A stretch of 34,356 bases of DNA, from assembly GCA_964551985.1 (NCBI GenBank), contig CAZKFG010000019.1, forward strand, positions 1 to 34,356, in the 5' to 3' direction. Under the pieces are notes generated by a model. The model worked only from the letters and a program-made list of their open reading frames with translations. It did not search any database and was not told where the DNA came from. A program made the translations under genes and the position numbers. The DNA is from CAZKFG01 sp964551985. GTDB taxonomy: Bacteria > Bacillota > Negativicutes > Acidaminococcales > JAISLQ01. Below, one piece after another: positions 1 to 7,781 of this stretch (position 1 is the first letter of the stretch; each line of letters opens with the position of its first letter).

Positions 1-537
1 GTTTGTTGCCATTCCAACTGCAATGCCCGATGAGCCATTTATCAAAAGAGTCGGAATTTTTGACGGCAAAACTGTTGGCTCTTTTAAAGATTCGTCATAG
101 TTGGGCATAAAATCGACAGTTTCTTTTTCAATATCTGATAAAATCTCTTCTGTAATTTTTGCCATACGAACTTCTGTATAACGCATAGCAGCCGCACTAT
201 CTCCATCGACAGAACCAAAGTTTCCATGTCCGTCCACAAGCATATAGCGAGTAGAAAAATCTTGTGCTAACCTTACCGTTGCATCATAAACAGAAGTATC
301 GCCGTGTGGATGATATTTACCTAAAACTTCACCGACGATACGAGCTGATTTTTTATAAGGTTTATTTGCGGTCATTCCAGCTTCGTGCATAGAATACAGA
401 ATTCTTCTATGTACAGGTTTTAAACCATCACGTACATCTGGAAGTGCACGCATGACTATAACACTCATCGCGTAATCTATGTAAGATTTTTTCATTTCAT
501 CTTCTATCCGTACGGGAAGAACTTTACCTAAATCCAT
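1..537 (-). CDS. gyrA: DNA gyrase subunit A, N-terminal part (cut by window edge)
   Basis: This is the breakage-reunion subunit of DNA gyrase, which introduces negative supercoils as an A2B2 complex with GyrB. Translating the minus strand from the ATG at 537 gives 179 uninterrupted codons running off position 1, so about the first fifth of the protein is present. Visible landmarks are the start MDLGKVLPVRIEDEMKKSY, RALPDVRDGLKPVHRRIL (about residues 30-47), the helix KYHPHGDTSVYDA (74-86) that forms the quinolone-resistance determining region, and AAAMRYTEVRM with the catalytic tyrosine at residue 120 (equivalent to E. coli Tyr122). Residue 81, equivalent to E. coli Ser83, is Thr and residue 85 is Asp. 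It is the last gene of the leftward arm and is separated from gyrB by four intervening genes or elements. Identification is essentially certain; the 3' part is outside the window. Confidence 0.97.
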   Translation of the reverse strand, partial: MDLGKVLPVRIEDEMKKSYIDYAMSVIVMRALPDVRDGLKPVHRRILYSMHEAGMTANKPYKKSARIVGEVLGKYHPHGDTSVYDATVRLAQDFSTRYMLVDGHGNFGSVDGDSAAAMRYTEVRMAKITEEILSDIEKETVDFMPNYDESLKEPTVLPSKIPTLLINGSSGIAVGMATN

Positions 538-579
538 TTTTTCACATCCATATTTTTATTCTTTATAGTTTGCCCAAAT

Positions 580-588
580 ATTATAACA
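580..588 (-). promoter_or_regulatory. Candidate extended -10 promoter for gyrA
   Basis: Read on the minus strand, this is TGTTATAAT, a perfect -10 hexamer preceded by the TG of an extended -10 element, about 40 bases upstream of the gyrA ATG. No good -35 hexamer lies 16-18 bases further upstream, which is tolerated for extended -10 promoters. It would let gyrA be transcribed apart from the thiamine pyrophosphokinase gene ahead of it. Confidence 0.5.
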
Positions 589-598
589 CACTTTTGAA

Positions 599-1318
599 CT
601 ATAGTATACCATAATAACTATAAAAACCTATCAGTCCTTCATGCAGCGTTATAATAGCAGTTTTATTTTCGTGTTGCAAACTATTACTTATCGTGTACAA
701 ATTTTCTCTTTTTATAACAGACTGGTTAAGATTCCATTTACATCCAGATAGACTTATCTTAACCTGATTAGAAAAAGGCAATACAGATATAGCTTGTGGA
801 ATTTTATTAAAATCTATCTTTACATCACAAGTTTTTAATAATACTATCATTTCTTGATCATCTACTAAAACAATTTTACTATCATAACTCGTTATATACT
901 TAAATAATACAGAAATAGCGCTGTACAAATGATCAAAACGCCCACCAAAAATACCTGTAACTACAAGAGTTTTACAATCATTACAATTAAATATATATTC
1001 TAATGCTAATTGTAAATCAGTATAATCTTTATCGCATGAATATTTTTTTGTGTATACCCCATTATTTTCTGCCCAGTTCCAATCACCTTTACAGCTATCA
1101 CCGTCACCAAGCAAAGCCTTAGGAATAATATTTGCTTTTTTGCAATAACTTATACCTTTATCTGCACAAACAACAACTCTATCTTTTGCCAGTTCCCTTA
1201 AAAATAACGAATCCGGCTCTCGTCCGCCGGCTACTAAAAGATAGTTTCTACCATTTCCCATTTGGCTATTTAAAAAAGTAATTTTACTCTGTGGTATCTG
1301 CAAAAAAATGTTCGCCAC
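599..1318 (-). CDS. thiN: Thiamine pyrophosphokinase
   Basis: The enzyme transfers pyrophosphate from ATP to thiamine, giving thiamine diphosphate; it is cytosolic. The catalytic half (about residues 27-150) shows VAGGREPDS, CADKGISYC, LLGDGDS, the substrate-binding DKDYTDLQLAL and the GGRFDH motif typical of TPK. The C-terminal part is the thiamine-binding beta domain. The start is uncertain. The GTG at 1318 lies 1 base after the preceding stop, but its only GAGG runs straight into the start codon. A TTG at 1303 has AGGTGG at a normal distance. An ATG at 1261 gives the N-terminal length usual for the family but has no ribosome-binding site. The gene sits between gyrB and gyrA, away from the rsgA-rpe context seen in many Bacillota. 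Function is confident, start is not. Confidence 0.88.
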   Translation of the reverse strand: MANIFLQIPQSKITFLNSQMGNGRNYLLVAGGREPDSLFLRELAKDRVVVCADKGISYCKKANIIPKALLGDGDSCKGDWNWAENNGVYTKKYSCDKDYTDLQLALEYIFNCNDCKTLVVTGIFGGRFDHLYSAISVLFKYITSYDSKIVLVDDQEMIVLLKTCDVKIDFNKIPQAISVLPFSNQVKISLSGCKWNLNQSVIKRENLYTISNSLQHENKTAIITLHEGLIGFYSYYGIL

Positions 1319-1319
1319 C

Positions 1320-1592
1320 TCAAAACTTCTTTTTATCTTTTGCTACTGGTTTTAAAATTATTTTCTCATCATCTGTTGTGATTTTCCATTTGATATCTTC
1401 TATACCTTTTTGTTTTAACTTTACTCGCAAGTTAAACGCTTCTTTGTCAATGCTAACTAAAATATCTTCAGGTAAAGCAATTGTCTTTAGTACAGGTTTA
1501 TTGTGAACAATTGGTCTATTATCTAATTTTTCTATAGTCTCACCAGCCGCTTTTAGCATATCTATATCTGGAAGATTCTTTTTAATTTTCAT
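1320..1592 (-). CDS. Small basic hypothetical protein, 90 aa
   Basis: I do not recognise this family. It is an uninterrupted 90-residue frame with an ATG at 1592 preceded by AAGGTG at a good distance, and its TGA stop lies 1 base from the GTG candidate start of the thiamine pyrophosphokinase gene, which suggests translational coupling. The protein is lysine-rich, has no Cys, no signal peptide and no membrane segment. Its C-terminal half (IALPEDILVSIDKEAF, then IKWKITTDDEKIILKP) looks like a small alternating beta-strand domain. A strong terminator lies immediately upstream and leaves little room for a promoter, so expression probably depends on read-through from gyrB. It could be a lineage-specific protein. 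That it is a real gene rests on the ribosome-binding site and tight packing. Confidence 0.6.
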   Translation of the reverse strand: MKIKKNLPDIDMLKAAGETIEKLDNRPIVHNKPVLKTIALPEDILVSIDKEAFNLRVKLKQKGIEDIKWKITTDDEKIILKPVAKDKKKF

Positions 1593-1614
1593 AAAGCACC
1601 TTTTTAATTGTTTT

Positions 1615-1647
1615 AAAAAAGGCTTGCATATTTATAACAAGCCTTTT
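1615..1647 (-). terminator. Rho-independent terminator after the gyrB operon
   Basis: A perfect 10-bp inverted repeat, arms 1617-1626 and 1638-1647 (CAAGCCTTTT on the plus strand) around an 11-base loop, is followed on the minus strand by a run of T. It lies 6 bases beyond the stop of the HTH gene and should end transcripts coming from dnaN through gyrB. Confidence 0.85.
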
Positions 1648-1653
1648 AAAAAA

Positions 1654-2079
1654 TTATTTTTTCAAATTTTCTTTTTTACTATACATACCAGTAGCTTTTT
1701 TATCATCTTCCACTACAGGTTTTGGTTGTGTATCAATAGTTCTATGTATAAAATTACCCATTCTACTTAAATTTTCTATCATTTGTCTATTATGTTCAGC
1801 TAAATCACTCAAGTCTTGACTATTTATAACCATATCTACTCTTCCTTCTGCTATCAAATCTTCCAATATTTTCATATCGACACCTGTTTCTATAACAACT
1901 TGAGCAAAAGTAGCACCAGGGTTGTCTCTTAAAAATTCTCTAACTCTTCTTTCCATTTCACTTTTTTTAATTTCACGTTCCATTTTTTTTACTAAATCTG
2001 CATTTGCCGCTCTAAATAGAGGATTTTTCAAAAGCTCTTTCATCTTTTCTTTTTCATCTTGTTCATCATCATAAAACAT
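1654..2079 (-). CDS. Small HTH-containing protein downstream of gyrB
   Basis: This 141-residue protein has a highly charged N-terminal helix region (about 1-45) followed by a helix-turn-helix-like segment at about 46-81 (RRVREFLRDNPGATFAQVV, then ETGVDMKILEDLIAEGR). That segment resembles the C-terminal HTH of the YvyF-type flagellar-operon proteins, but the zinc-binding N-terminus of that family is absent. The C-terminal 60 residues look disordered and lysine-rich. The ATG at 2079 is preceded by GGGGGA at a good distance. The gene follows gyrB by 21 bases and precedes a terminator, so it is the last gene of the gyrB transcript. A DNA-binding or regulatory role is inference only; no known member of this exact architecture comes to mind. 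Confidence 0.65.
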   Translation of the reverse strand: MFYDDEQDEKEKMKELLKNPLFRAANADLVKKMEREIKKSEMERRVREFLRDNPGATFAQVVIETGVDMKILEDLIAEGRVDMVINSQDLSDLAEHNRQMIENLSRMGNFIHRTIDTQPKPVVEDDKKATGMYSKKENLKK

Positions 2080-2100
2080 AGTAATCCCCCTTTTCCCAAT

Positions 2101-4023
2101 TTAAATATCTAGATTTCGCACTTCTCCTGCGTGCTCTTCTATAAATTGTCTTCTTGGTTCTACTTTATCGCCCATTAAAACAGAGAAAATTTCATCTGCT
2201 TGGATAACATCTTCTAGTTCCACTTGCAATATAGTCCTAGCCTCTGGATTCATTGTTGTATCCCAAAGCTGTTCGGCGTTCATCTCACCCAAACCTTTAT
2301 ATCTTTGCACTGTCGCATTTGTTTCTCTGCCAATTGTATCTAATAGATTACTCAATTCATCATCACTATATAAATACCAATGTTCTCTACCCTTTTTTAC
2401 TTGGTACAAAGGAGGTTGTGCAATATACACTCTACCTGCTTCAATTAGACCTTTCATGTGTCGATAGAAAAATGTAAGGAGTAAAGTTCTTATATGAGCA
2501 CCGTCAACATCCGCATCCGTCATAATGATTATTTTTCCATAACGGGCTTTTTCTAAATCAAAATCTTCACCAATACCACTGCCAAAAGCTGTTATCATAG
2601 AACGTATTTCTTCGTTACCTAAAATTTTATCCAGCCTTGCCTTTTCAACATTTAAAATTTTACCGCGTAAAGGTAATATTGCTTGAAATTGTCTATCACG
2701 CCCTTGTTTAGCAGAGCCACCTGCAGAATCACCTTCTACAAGATATATTTCTGTATTCACATTATCCTTACTAGAACAATCAGCTAACTTTCCCGGTAAT
2801 GCACCACCGTCAAAAGCTGTTTTTCTTCTTGTTAATTCTCTAGCTTTTCTCGCCGCTGCTCTAGCTCTAGCTGCTAAAATTGCTTTTTCTATAATTTTTT
2901 TAGTAACCGTAGGATTTTCCTCTAAGAACTCACTTAACCCTTCTGCTAATAATTTACTTACAATACCTTGAGCTTCTCCATTATTTAACTTTGTCTTCGT
3001 TTGTCCTTCAAATTGAGGATCGCGCATTTTTAAGCTTATTACTGCAGCGAGTCCCTCACGAGTATCATCACCGCTTAAATTTTCATCACTATCTTTAAGC
3101 ATATTATACTTTTTAGCAAAATCATTTAAACATCTTGTTAAAGCTACTTTAAAGCCACTTAGATGTGTTCCACCTTCTTCTGTATTTATATTATTAACAA
3201 ATGATAATATATTTTCTGAATAACTATCATTATATTGCATAGAAATTTCTACTATTGTGTAATCTTGCGATCCTGTTATATAAATAGGTTGTTCAAATAA
3301 AGTTTCTTTATTTTTGTTAATGTATTGAACAAACGAATTTATACCACCTTCATAATGAAAAACTTCTTTTTCTTCTGTTCTCTCATCAGTCATTATTATT
3401 TTTATATTTTTATTTAAAAATGCTAACTCTCTCATTCTATGACGCAATATCTCATAGTTAAAAATTGTCTCTTCAAAAATTGTCTTATCAGGTAAAAAAT
3501 GTACTGTAGTACCTGTATTATCAGCTGTGCCAATTTCCTTTAGTTGTTCAACAGTCTCACCACGAGAAAATTTAATACTATATGACTTACCATCACGCTT
3601 TATTGTTACATCCATAAATTCGCTCAAAGCATTAACTGCGGAAACGCCAACACCGTGCAATCCACCAGAAACTTTATATCCGTCACCACCAAATTTACCA
3701 CCAGCATTTAACTTAGTCATAACAACTTCGACAGCAGGTCTACCAGTTGCATGCATATCAACAGGAATACCGCGACCGTTGTCAACTACTGAAATACTGT
3801 TATCTTTACCTATTATAACTTCTATCTCACTGCAATAACCAGCTAAAGCCTCATCTATACTATTATCGACAACTTCATACACTAAATGATGTAACCCTTT
3901 AGAACTTGTACTACCAATATACATTGATGGACGTAATCTAACGTGCTCCATTCCTTCTAATACTTGAATATCCTGAGCACCGTAATTATTGCTACCAGAC
4001 TGAATCATTTGTTTTTCATCCAT
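2101..4023 (-). CDS. gyrB: DNA gyrase subunit B
   Basis: This is the ATPase subunit of gyrase, which drives negative supercoiling with GyrA. At 640 residues it has the usual length of Gram-positive GyrB, without the insert found in proteobacterial forms. Landmarks in order: RPSMYIG (about 32-38), VYEVVDNSIDEALAG and DNGRGIP of the GHKL ATPase, GGLHGVGVSAVNALS of the ATP lid, the transducer domain, then the TOPRIM motifs YLVEGDSAGGSAKQGR and IIMTDADVDGAHIRTLLLTFF, and QRYKGLGEMNAEQLW near the end. The start at 4023 matches the family N-terminus and has GGTGAT upstream. It follows remB by 29 bases and forms part of the leftward origin operon. Confidence 0.98.
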   Translation of the reverse strand: MDEKQMIQSGSNNYGAQDIQVLEGMEHVRLRPSMYIGSTSSKGLHHLVYEVVDNSIDEALAGYCSEIEVIIGKDNSISVVDNGRGIPVDMHATGRPAVEVVMTKLNAGGKFGGDGYKVSGGLHGVGVSAVNALSEFMDVTIKRDGKSYSIKFSRGETVEQLKEIGTADNTGTTVHFLPDKTIFEETIFNYEILRHRMRELAFLNKNIKIIMTDERTEEKEVFHYEGGINSFVQYINKNKETLFEQPIYITGSQDYTIVEISMQYNDSYSENILSFVNNINTEEGGTHLSGFKVALTRCLNDFAKKYNMLKDSDENLSGDDTREGLAAVISLKMRDPQFEGQTKTKLNNGEAQGIVSKLLAEGLSEFLEENPTVTKKIIEKAILAARARAAARKARELTRRKTAFDGGALPGKLADCSSKDNVNTEIYLVEGDSAGGSAKQGRDRQFQAILPLRGKILNVEKARLDKILGNEEIRSMITAFGSGIGEDFDLEKARYGKIIIMTDADVDGAHIRTLLLTFFYRHMKGLIEAGRVYIAQPPLYQVKKGREHWYLYSDDELSNLLDTIGRETNATVQRYKGLGEMNAEQLWDTTMNPEARTILQVELEDVIQADEIFSVLMGDKVEPRRQFIEEHAGEVRNLDI

Positions 4024-4052
4024 TTTATCACCAAAAATACTTTCTTTTAATT

Positions 4053-4274
4053 TTATAAAAAAATGTTATCCATTCGTTTTTTCAAAGTAACAGCAGCTAT
4101 TTCAGAAAATATAATTTCTTTTTTAGTAATAATATAGCTTGCATGTTTTTCGTTTAATTTATTATATTGAATTAAATTTTTTCCAATTAGAGCATCAGAA
4201 AAAGTTTTAATATCAAATATTCCTACTATTTCTTTGGTATCAACCATTATATCCATTCCTAAATGAAGATACAT
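4053..4274 (-). CDS. remB: RemB/YaaB-type DUF370 regulator
   Basis: This is a 73-residue protein of the DUF370 family, whose Bacillus members RemA and RemB influence extracellular-matrix gene expression. The start MYLHLGMDIMVDTKEIVGIF is the family signature. I chose the ATG at 4274 because it is preceded by a strong GGAGGAG at the right distance and matches the family N-terminus; an in-frame start 12 codons upstream lacks both. The gene overlaps the end of the DUF721 gene by 35 bases in another frame and lies directly before gyrB, the same place as in Bacillus subtilis (recF-remB-gyrB). Its role in this organism is inferred from the family. Confidence 0.87.
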   Translation of the reverse strand: MYLHLGMDIMVDTKEIVGIFDIKTFSDALIGKNLIQYNKLNEKHASYIITKKEIIFSEIAAVTLKKRMDNIFL

Positions 4275-5088
4275 TGTTTCTCCTCCGTATCTTTTTAATA
4301 GTGTTTTCAACTATATCATCAGTAAGCGAACTAAGATCACAATTATTCTTCAACATAAGATATCTTGTAACATCATTTTTAGATGGATTTTTAATATTTA
4401 TTTTATTAAATAGTATTTGTAAGCATTCTTTTCTTATTGATAAAAATTTTTCTTTTGTTATAGAAAATTCTTCTTTAACTTGTTCAAAAGAAATAAATGG
4501 TGTATCAAAAATCATTTTCATAACAAGTGCTTTAAATTCTTGCTTTTGTTCATACATACAAACAAAACATAATTTCACATCTTTTTTTACTAATTGTACA
4601 CCACAAATTTGACATTTTTCAAATTTTTCTTTTAAACAAAAATTTTTTTTCTGAATATCCTTATATATAACACAAAAAAGTTTTTGATATAAATCATCAT
4701 CTTTTACATTTTGTAAATCTTCTCTTATTTTCTTTTCTTCTAATTGTGATAGATTCGATAATAATTTTTGCTGTTCTTGTAAATCTTCTTGTTTATAAGA
4801 AATTAATTTAGCTACAACAAATGTTTTTATATCTTTTAACTTAAAATCAATAATACTATTTAACTTATCTATTATATCATTTTTTATTATTAATAAATTA
4901 TTTGCCCAAGCAGAGCTTGTAGTATTTAAAAATAAAGTATTACTTTTAAGCATATCCGGTTGAGTTTTTTGAGCTATTTTTTCGCCTACTAAATCTTGCC
5001 AATGCACTTGTAAATAAGCTAAATAATAGTTTTCTTTATTTATTTTACTTTTTAACATTTTTTTAACTATTAAATTAACATTATTCAT
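4240..5088 (-). CDS. DciA-like (DUF721) protein with zinc-ribbon extension
   Basis: The N-terminal 95 residues carry the DUF721 pattern (VHWQDLVGEKIAQKTQPD, LFLNTTSSAWANNLLIIKN). In the DciA family this domain helps load or operate the replicative helicase DnaB, replacing DnaC or DnaI. The protein continues well beyond the usual family length to 282 residues: a charged, probably coiled-coil stretch (about 98-150), then a four-cysteine zinc ribbon with CxxC at 159-162 and CxxC at 174-177, then a helical tail ending in a basic IKKIRRRNN patch. The ATG at 5088 has GAGG upstream and is 1 base after the recF stop. The domain assignment is good; the helicase role and the meaning of the zinc ribbon are inference. 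Confidence 0.8.
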   Translation of the reverse strand: MNNVNLIVKKMLKSKINKENYYLAYLQVHWQDLVGEKIAQKTQPDMLKSNTLFLNTTSSAWANNLLIIKNDIIDKLNSIIDFKLKDIKTFVVAKLISYKQEDLQEQQKLLSNLSQLEEKKIREDLQNVKDDDLYQKLFCVIYKDIQKKNFCLKEKFEKCQICGVQLVKKDVKLCFVCMYEQKQEFKALVMKMIFDTPFISFEQVKEEFSITKEKFLSIRKECLQILFNKINIKNPSKNDVTRYLMLKNNCDLSSLTDDIVENTIKKIRRRNNVSSFRNGYNG

Positions 5089-5089
5089 A

Positions 5090-6208
5090 TTATTCCTCTG
5101 TTACTGTACCACTTTTTATTTTAAAAAATTTTGCTGACTTAAAGTCATCTATTATATTTTTTTCTGTCAAAGTAATAAATGTTTGTACTTTATCATTCAA
5201 AAAATTCAATAAATTATGTCTTCTTCTAACATCAAGCTCACTCATTACATCATCTAATAATAGTATAGGGTATTGACCACATTCTTGCTTTATTAACTGT
5301 ATTTGTGCCATTTTTAAAGCTAAAATTATACTCCTTTGTTGACCTTGAGAGGCAAAAGACTTTGCAATTAAACCATTTAAAGTAAAAATTAAATCATCTC
5401 TATGTGGACCTATTGTAGTAATTCCTCTTAATATATCTTTTTCCCTTTTTTTATTTAATTTTTCTTTATACCAAAAATAATTTTTCTCTTGGTCTTCTGA
5501 TAAATCAATATTTTCGTCATCTTTTCTATTATAAATAATATCTATTTGTTCACTATTATCAGCTATTTGAGAATATATACTATTTGCTAACAAAGATATT
5601 TTTTTTATAATTTTTAATCTTTGAGAAAAAATATATGCAGCTTCTTTAGAAAATTGTTCATCCCAAATATTTAATAGCTCTATAGATGATTTTTTTTCTC
5701 TTATCTGTTCTAAAATTTTATTTCTATGTTGCAAAATTTTGTTATACCGTGATAACGAAAAACAATAAATAGAATTTATTTGTGATAATTCAATATCTAA
5801 AAATCTTCTTCTTAATGCTGGATCACTTTTTATTAATTGCAAATCTTCTGGAGAAAACATAGTTATATAATACTGACCAATAAGCTCTCTTGGTTTTATT
5901 TTTTCTTTTTCAACTAAAATTTCTTTTTTACTTTTACGATTATATTTTTTAATTGTTATTGTTTTTCCAATCTCATTTTTAGATATTATATTGACAATAG
6001 CAGACATACTATCAGTATCATTTTTAATTAAATCGCTTTCTTGGTTTGTTCTATGTGAAGAACCTAATGCACAAAAATAAATAGCTTCTAAAATATTAGT
6101 TTTACCATGACCATTATTACCATAAAAAATATTAATATTACTAAAAAATTCCAAATTTAACTGTTCATAGTTACGAAAATTAACCAAGAAAATACTTTTT
6201 AATTTCAT
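5090..6208 (-). CDS. recF: DNA replication and repair protein RecF
   Basis: RecF is an SMC-like ATPase that helps load RecA at single-strand gaps, with RecO and RecR. The 372-residue protein has Walker A GNNGHGKT at residues 30-37 after the typical start LKSIFLVNFRNYEQLNLEF. It also has the ABC signature FASQGQQRSIILALKMAQ and Walker B ILLLDDVMSELD, in the right order and spacing. The start codon overlaps the yaaA stop by 1 base, so the two are translationally coupled. The coding sequence is extremely AT-rich and lysine-, isoleucine- and asparagine-rich, like its neighbours recF to dnaA. Confidence 0.97.
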   Translation of the reverse strand: MKLKSIFLVNFRNYEQLNLEFFSNINIFYGNNGHGKTNILEAIYFCALGSSHRTNQESDLIKNDTDSMSAIVNIISKNEIGKTITIKKYNRKSKKEILVEKEKIKPRELIGQYYITMFSPEDLQLIKSDPALRRRFLDIELSQINSIYCFSLSRYNKILQHRNKILEQIREKKSSIELLNIWDEQFSKEAAYIFSQRLKIIKKISLLANSIYSQIADNSEQIDIIYNRKDDENIDLSEDQEKNYFWYKEKLNKKREKDILRGITTIGPHRDDLIFTLNGLIAKSFASQGQQRSIILALKMAQIQLIKQECGQYPILLLDDVMSELDVRRRHNLLNFLNDKVQTFITLTEKNIIDDFKSAKFFKIKSGTVTEE

Positions 6209-6432
6209 TATTCACTAACCTTTAAAATGATTAGATATTTTTCATCAAAATTTACTTTATCTGTTAGATATACTTTTTTTCTTTTTTCTGTTGCAATAAC
6301 ATTATTAATCTTAATAAGATTATTTTTTATCATCATTCCTGCAACACCACCACTACCAGCAATACCAGCAATTTGTAAAATATGGTCTAGTCTAGCTGGT
6401 TCTGAATTTACCTCAACAATTATATTTTCCAT
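6208..6432 (-). CDS. yaaA: S4-domain RNA-binding protein YaaA
   Basis: This small 74-residue protein carries an S4 RNA-binding fold (RLDHILQIAGIAGSGGVAGM, then KINNVIATEKRKKVYLTDKV). It is the YaaA/RlbA-like protein conserved between dnaN and recF in Bacillota and thought to bind ribosomal RNA. It starts 4 bases after the dnaN stop and has no strong ribosome-binding site, so it probably depends on coupling to dnaN translation. Identity follows from both sequence and position. Confidence 0.9.
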   Translation of the reverse strand: MENIIVEVNSEPARLDHILQIAGIAGSGGVAGMMIKNNLIKINNVIATEKRKKVYLTDKVNFDEKYLIILKVSE

Positions 6433-6436
6433 AATA

Positions 6437-7549
6437 TTAATAAGCCACTCTTACTGGAGTAATAATATAAAGATAACTTTCATCATTTTCTGATTTTATA
6501 CAAGCAGGACTTACAGAATTATTTAAATTTATAATAGCATTTTCACTATCAATATTTTTAAGTATTTCATTTAAATAGTTAGAATTAAAAGCTATTTCTA
6601 TCTGACCGCCTTTATTTTCGCAGTCTATAACTTCTTTTGCTTTTCCTATTTCTGGATTATTTGATGATATGACTATTTTATTATCATCAATATTCAAACG
6701 CAATACATTATATCCTTCTTCTTTAAATAATAAAGAGACTCTTTCAACTGCACCAAGTAAATCAGCTTTTTTAAATATTGCTTGCTTAGAAAAAGATTCT
6801 GGAATAACTCTTTTATAATCTGGAAAACTTCCTTCGATAAGACGAGTTTCTATGTAAATATCACCTATTTTAAAAGCCATTTGTCTATTTTTCCAACTTA
6901 TAATTATTTCTTCTGGCAGTTCACCAGTATTTATTCTTTCAATTTCTTTTAAAATTTTTGACGGTACAACCATTGAAAAATTGTTGTTATTTGTATCTAC
7001 AGCTTGTTTTTTTAATGCCATAATGTGAGTGTTTGTTGCAACAAAGCTTAATTCTTTTTCATTTGCATTTACTAAAACACCTGTAAATATTGGTCTTGAT
7101 TCATCTTTAGAACAAGCAAATGCTGTTTTTTTGATACAATCTTTTAACATATCATCTTTTATTTTTATGAAATTGCTGACAGCTATTTTATCTAAAATAG
7201 GATATTCCTGAGCATCCATTATTATTAAATCTGTTTCATATACACCTGATACGATATTTATTTTATTTTCTTGATCATCTTTACTTAATTGTATTGTTTC
7301 ACTAGATAATTTTCTAAGTAAATTAGCAAAATAATTTCCTTGAATTACAATTTCTCCTTCTTCAAGAACTTGTGCTTCTATCGTTATTTCTATTGATACT
7401 TCATAATTTGTCGCTTGCATTTGTATTTTATCTTTGTTTGTTTTTATATGGATACCTGTAATAGCAGAACTTATGGCTTTTGTTGGTAATACTCTTTGTA
7501 ATATTTGAGCAGCCTTGTTTATTTTTTGAGTTGAACAAGTGATTTTCAT
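6437..7549 (-). CDS. dnaN: DNA polymerase III beta subunit (sliding clamp)
   Basis: The sliding clamp tethers the replicative polymerase to DNA as a ring-shaped dimer. The protein has 370 residues, the normal length, with three clamp domains. Recognisable segments are the start MKITCSTQKINKAAQILQRV, GVLVNANEKELSFVATNTH, PDYKRVIPESF in the middle domain and the C-terminal YLYIITPVRV, which forms part of the hydrophobic cleft that binds partner proteins. The ATG at 7549 is preceded by GGAGG. It lies downstream of dnaA, separated by the AT-rich DnaA-box region. Confidence 0.98.
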   Translation of the reverse strand: MKITCSTQKINKAAQILQRVLPTKAISSAITGIHIKTNKDKIQMQATNYEVSIEITIEAQVLEEGEIVIQGNYFANLLRKLSSETIQLSKDDQENKINIVSGVYETDLIIMDAQEYPILDKIAVSNFIKIKDDMLKDCIKKTAFACSKDESRPIFTGVLVNANEKELSFVATNTHIMALKKQAVDTNNNNFSMVVPSKILKEIERINTGELPEEIIISWKNRQMAFKIGDIYIETRLIEGSFPDYKRVIPESFSKQAIFKKADLLGAVERVSLLFKEEGYNVLRLNIDDNKIVISSNNPEIGKAKEVIDCENKGGQIEIAFNSNYLNEILKNIDSENAIINLNNSVSPACIKSENDESYLYIITPVRVAY

Positions 7550-7686
7550 ATTTTTCCTCCAAGTTAATTATTATTTATTTTTATATTAGATAAATATATT
7601 CGTAAAAGTAGTATTAAGTATTGTTAATTTTGTTAATAAGTTATTTACAATTATATTATTACTCAATTTTATATTGTTGATAAGTA

Positions 7687-7695
7687 TGTGGATAA
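7687..7695 (-). promoter_or_regulatory. DnaA box, perfect consensus
   Basis: The plus strand reads TGTGGATAA, the exact complement of the DnaA-binding consensus TTATCCACA. A one-mismatch box in the same orientation starts 12 bases to the left (7675-7683), giving a closely spaced pair. Confidence 0.85.
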
Positions 7696-7772
7696 TGTTT
7701 ATTATTTTTTTTATAAATAGATTCTTTTGTTAATAATTTAAAAAAATATAAATAATCCACATATTTTAAAAG

Positions 7773-7781
7773 TTATCCACA
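7773..7781 (+). promoter_or_regulatory. DnaA box, perfect consensus
   Basis: The sequence is TTATCCACA, the exact consensus, 18 bases from the dnaA stop. A one-mismatch box in the same orientation (TAATCCACA, 7753-7761) lies exactly 20 bases upstream, and both face the minus-strand pair on the other side of the AT-rich core. Confidence 0.85.

Noticed and set aside
1251..1268. ATTTCCCATTTGG in the thiamine pyrophosphokinase gene as a Noc site
   Set aside because: Only the left half is present and it lies in coding sequence.
2785..2805. CTTTCCCGGTAATG in gyrB as a Noc site
   Set aside because: Only a half site; the second half of the palindrome is missing.
3527..3838. 103-codon plus-strand frame inside gyrB
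   Set aside because: Antisense shadow of gyrB with no ribosome-binding site and no recognisable protein features.
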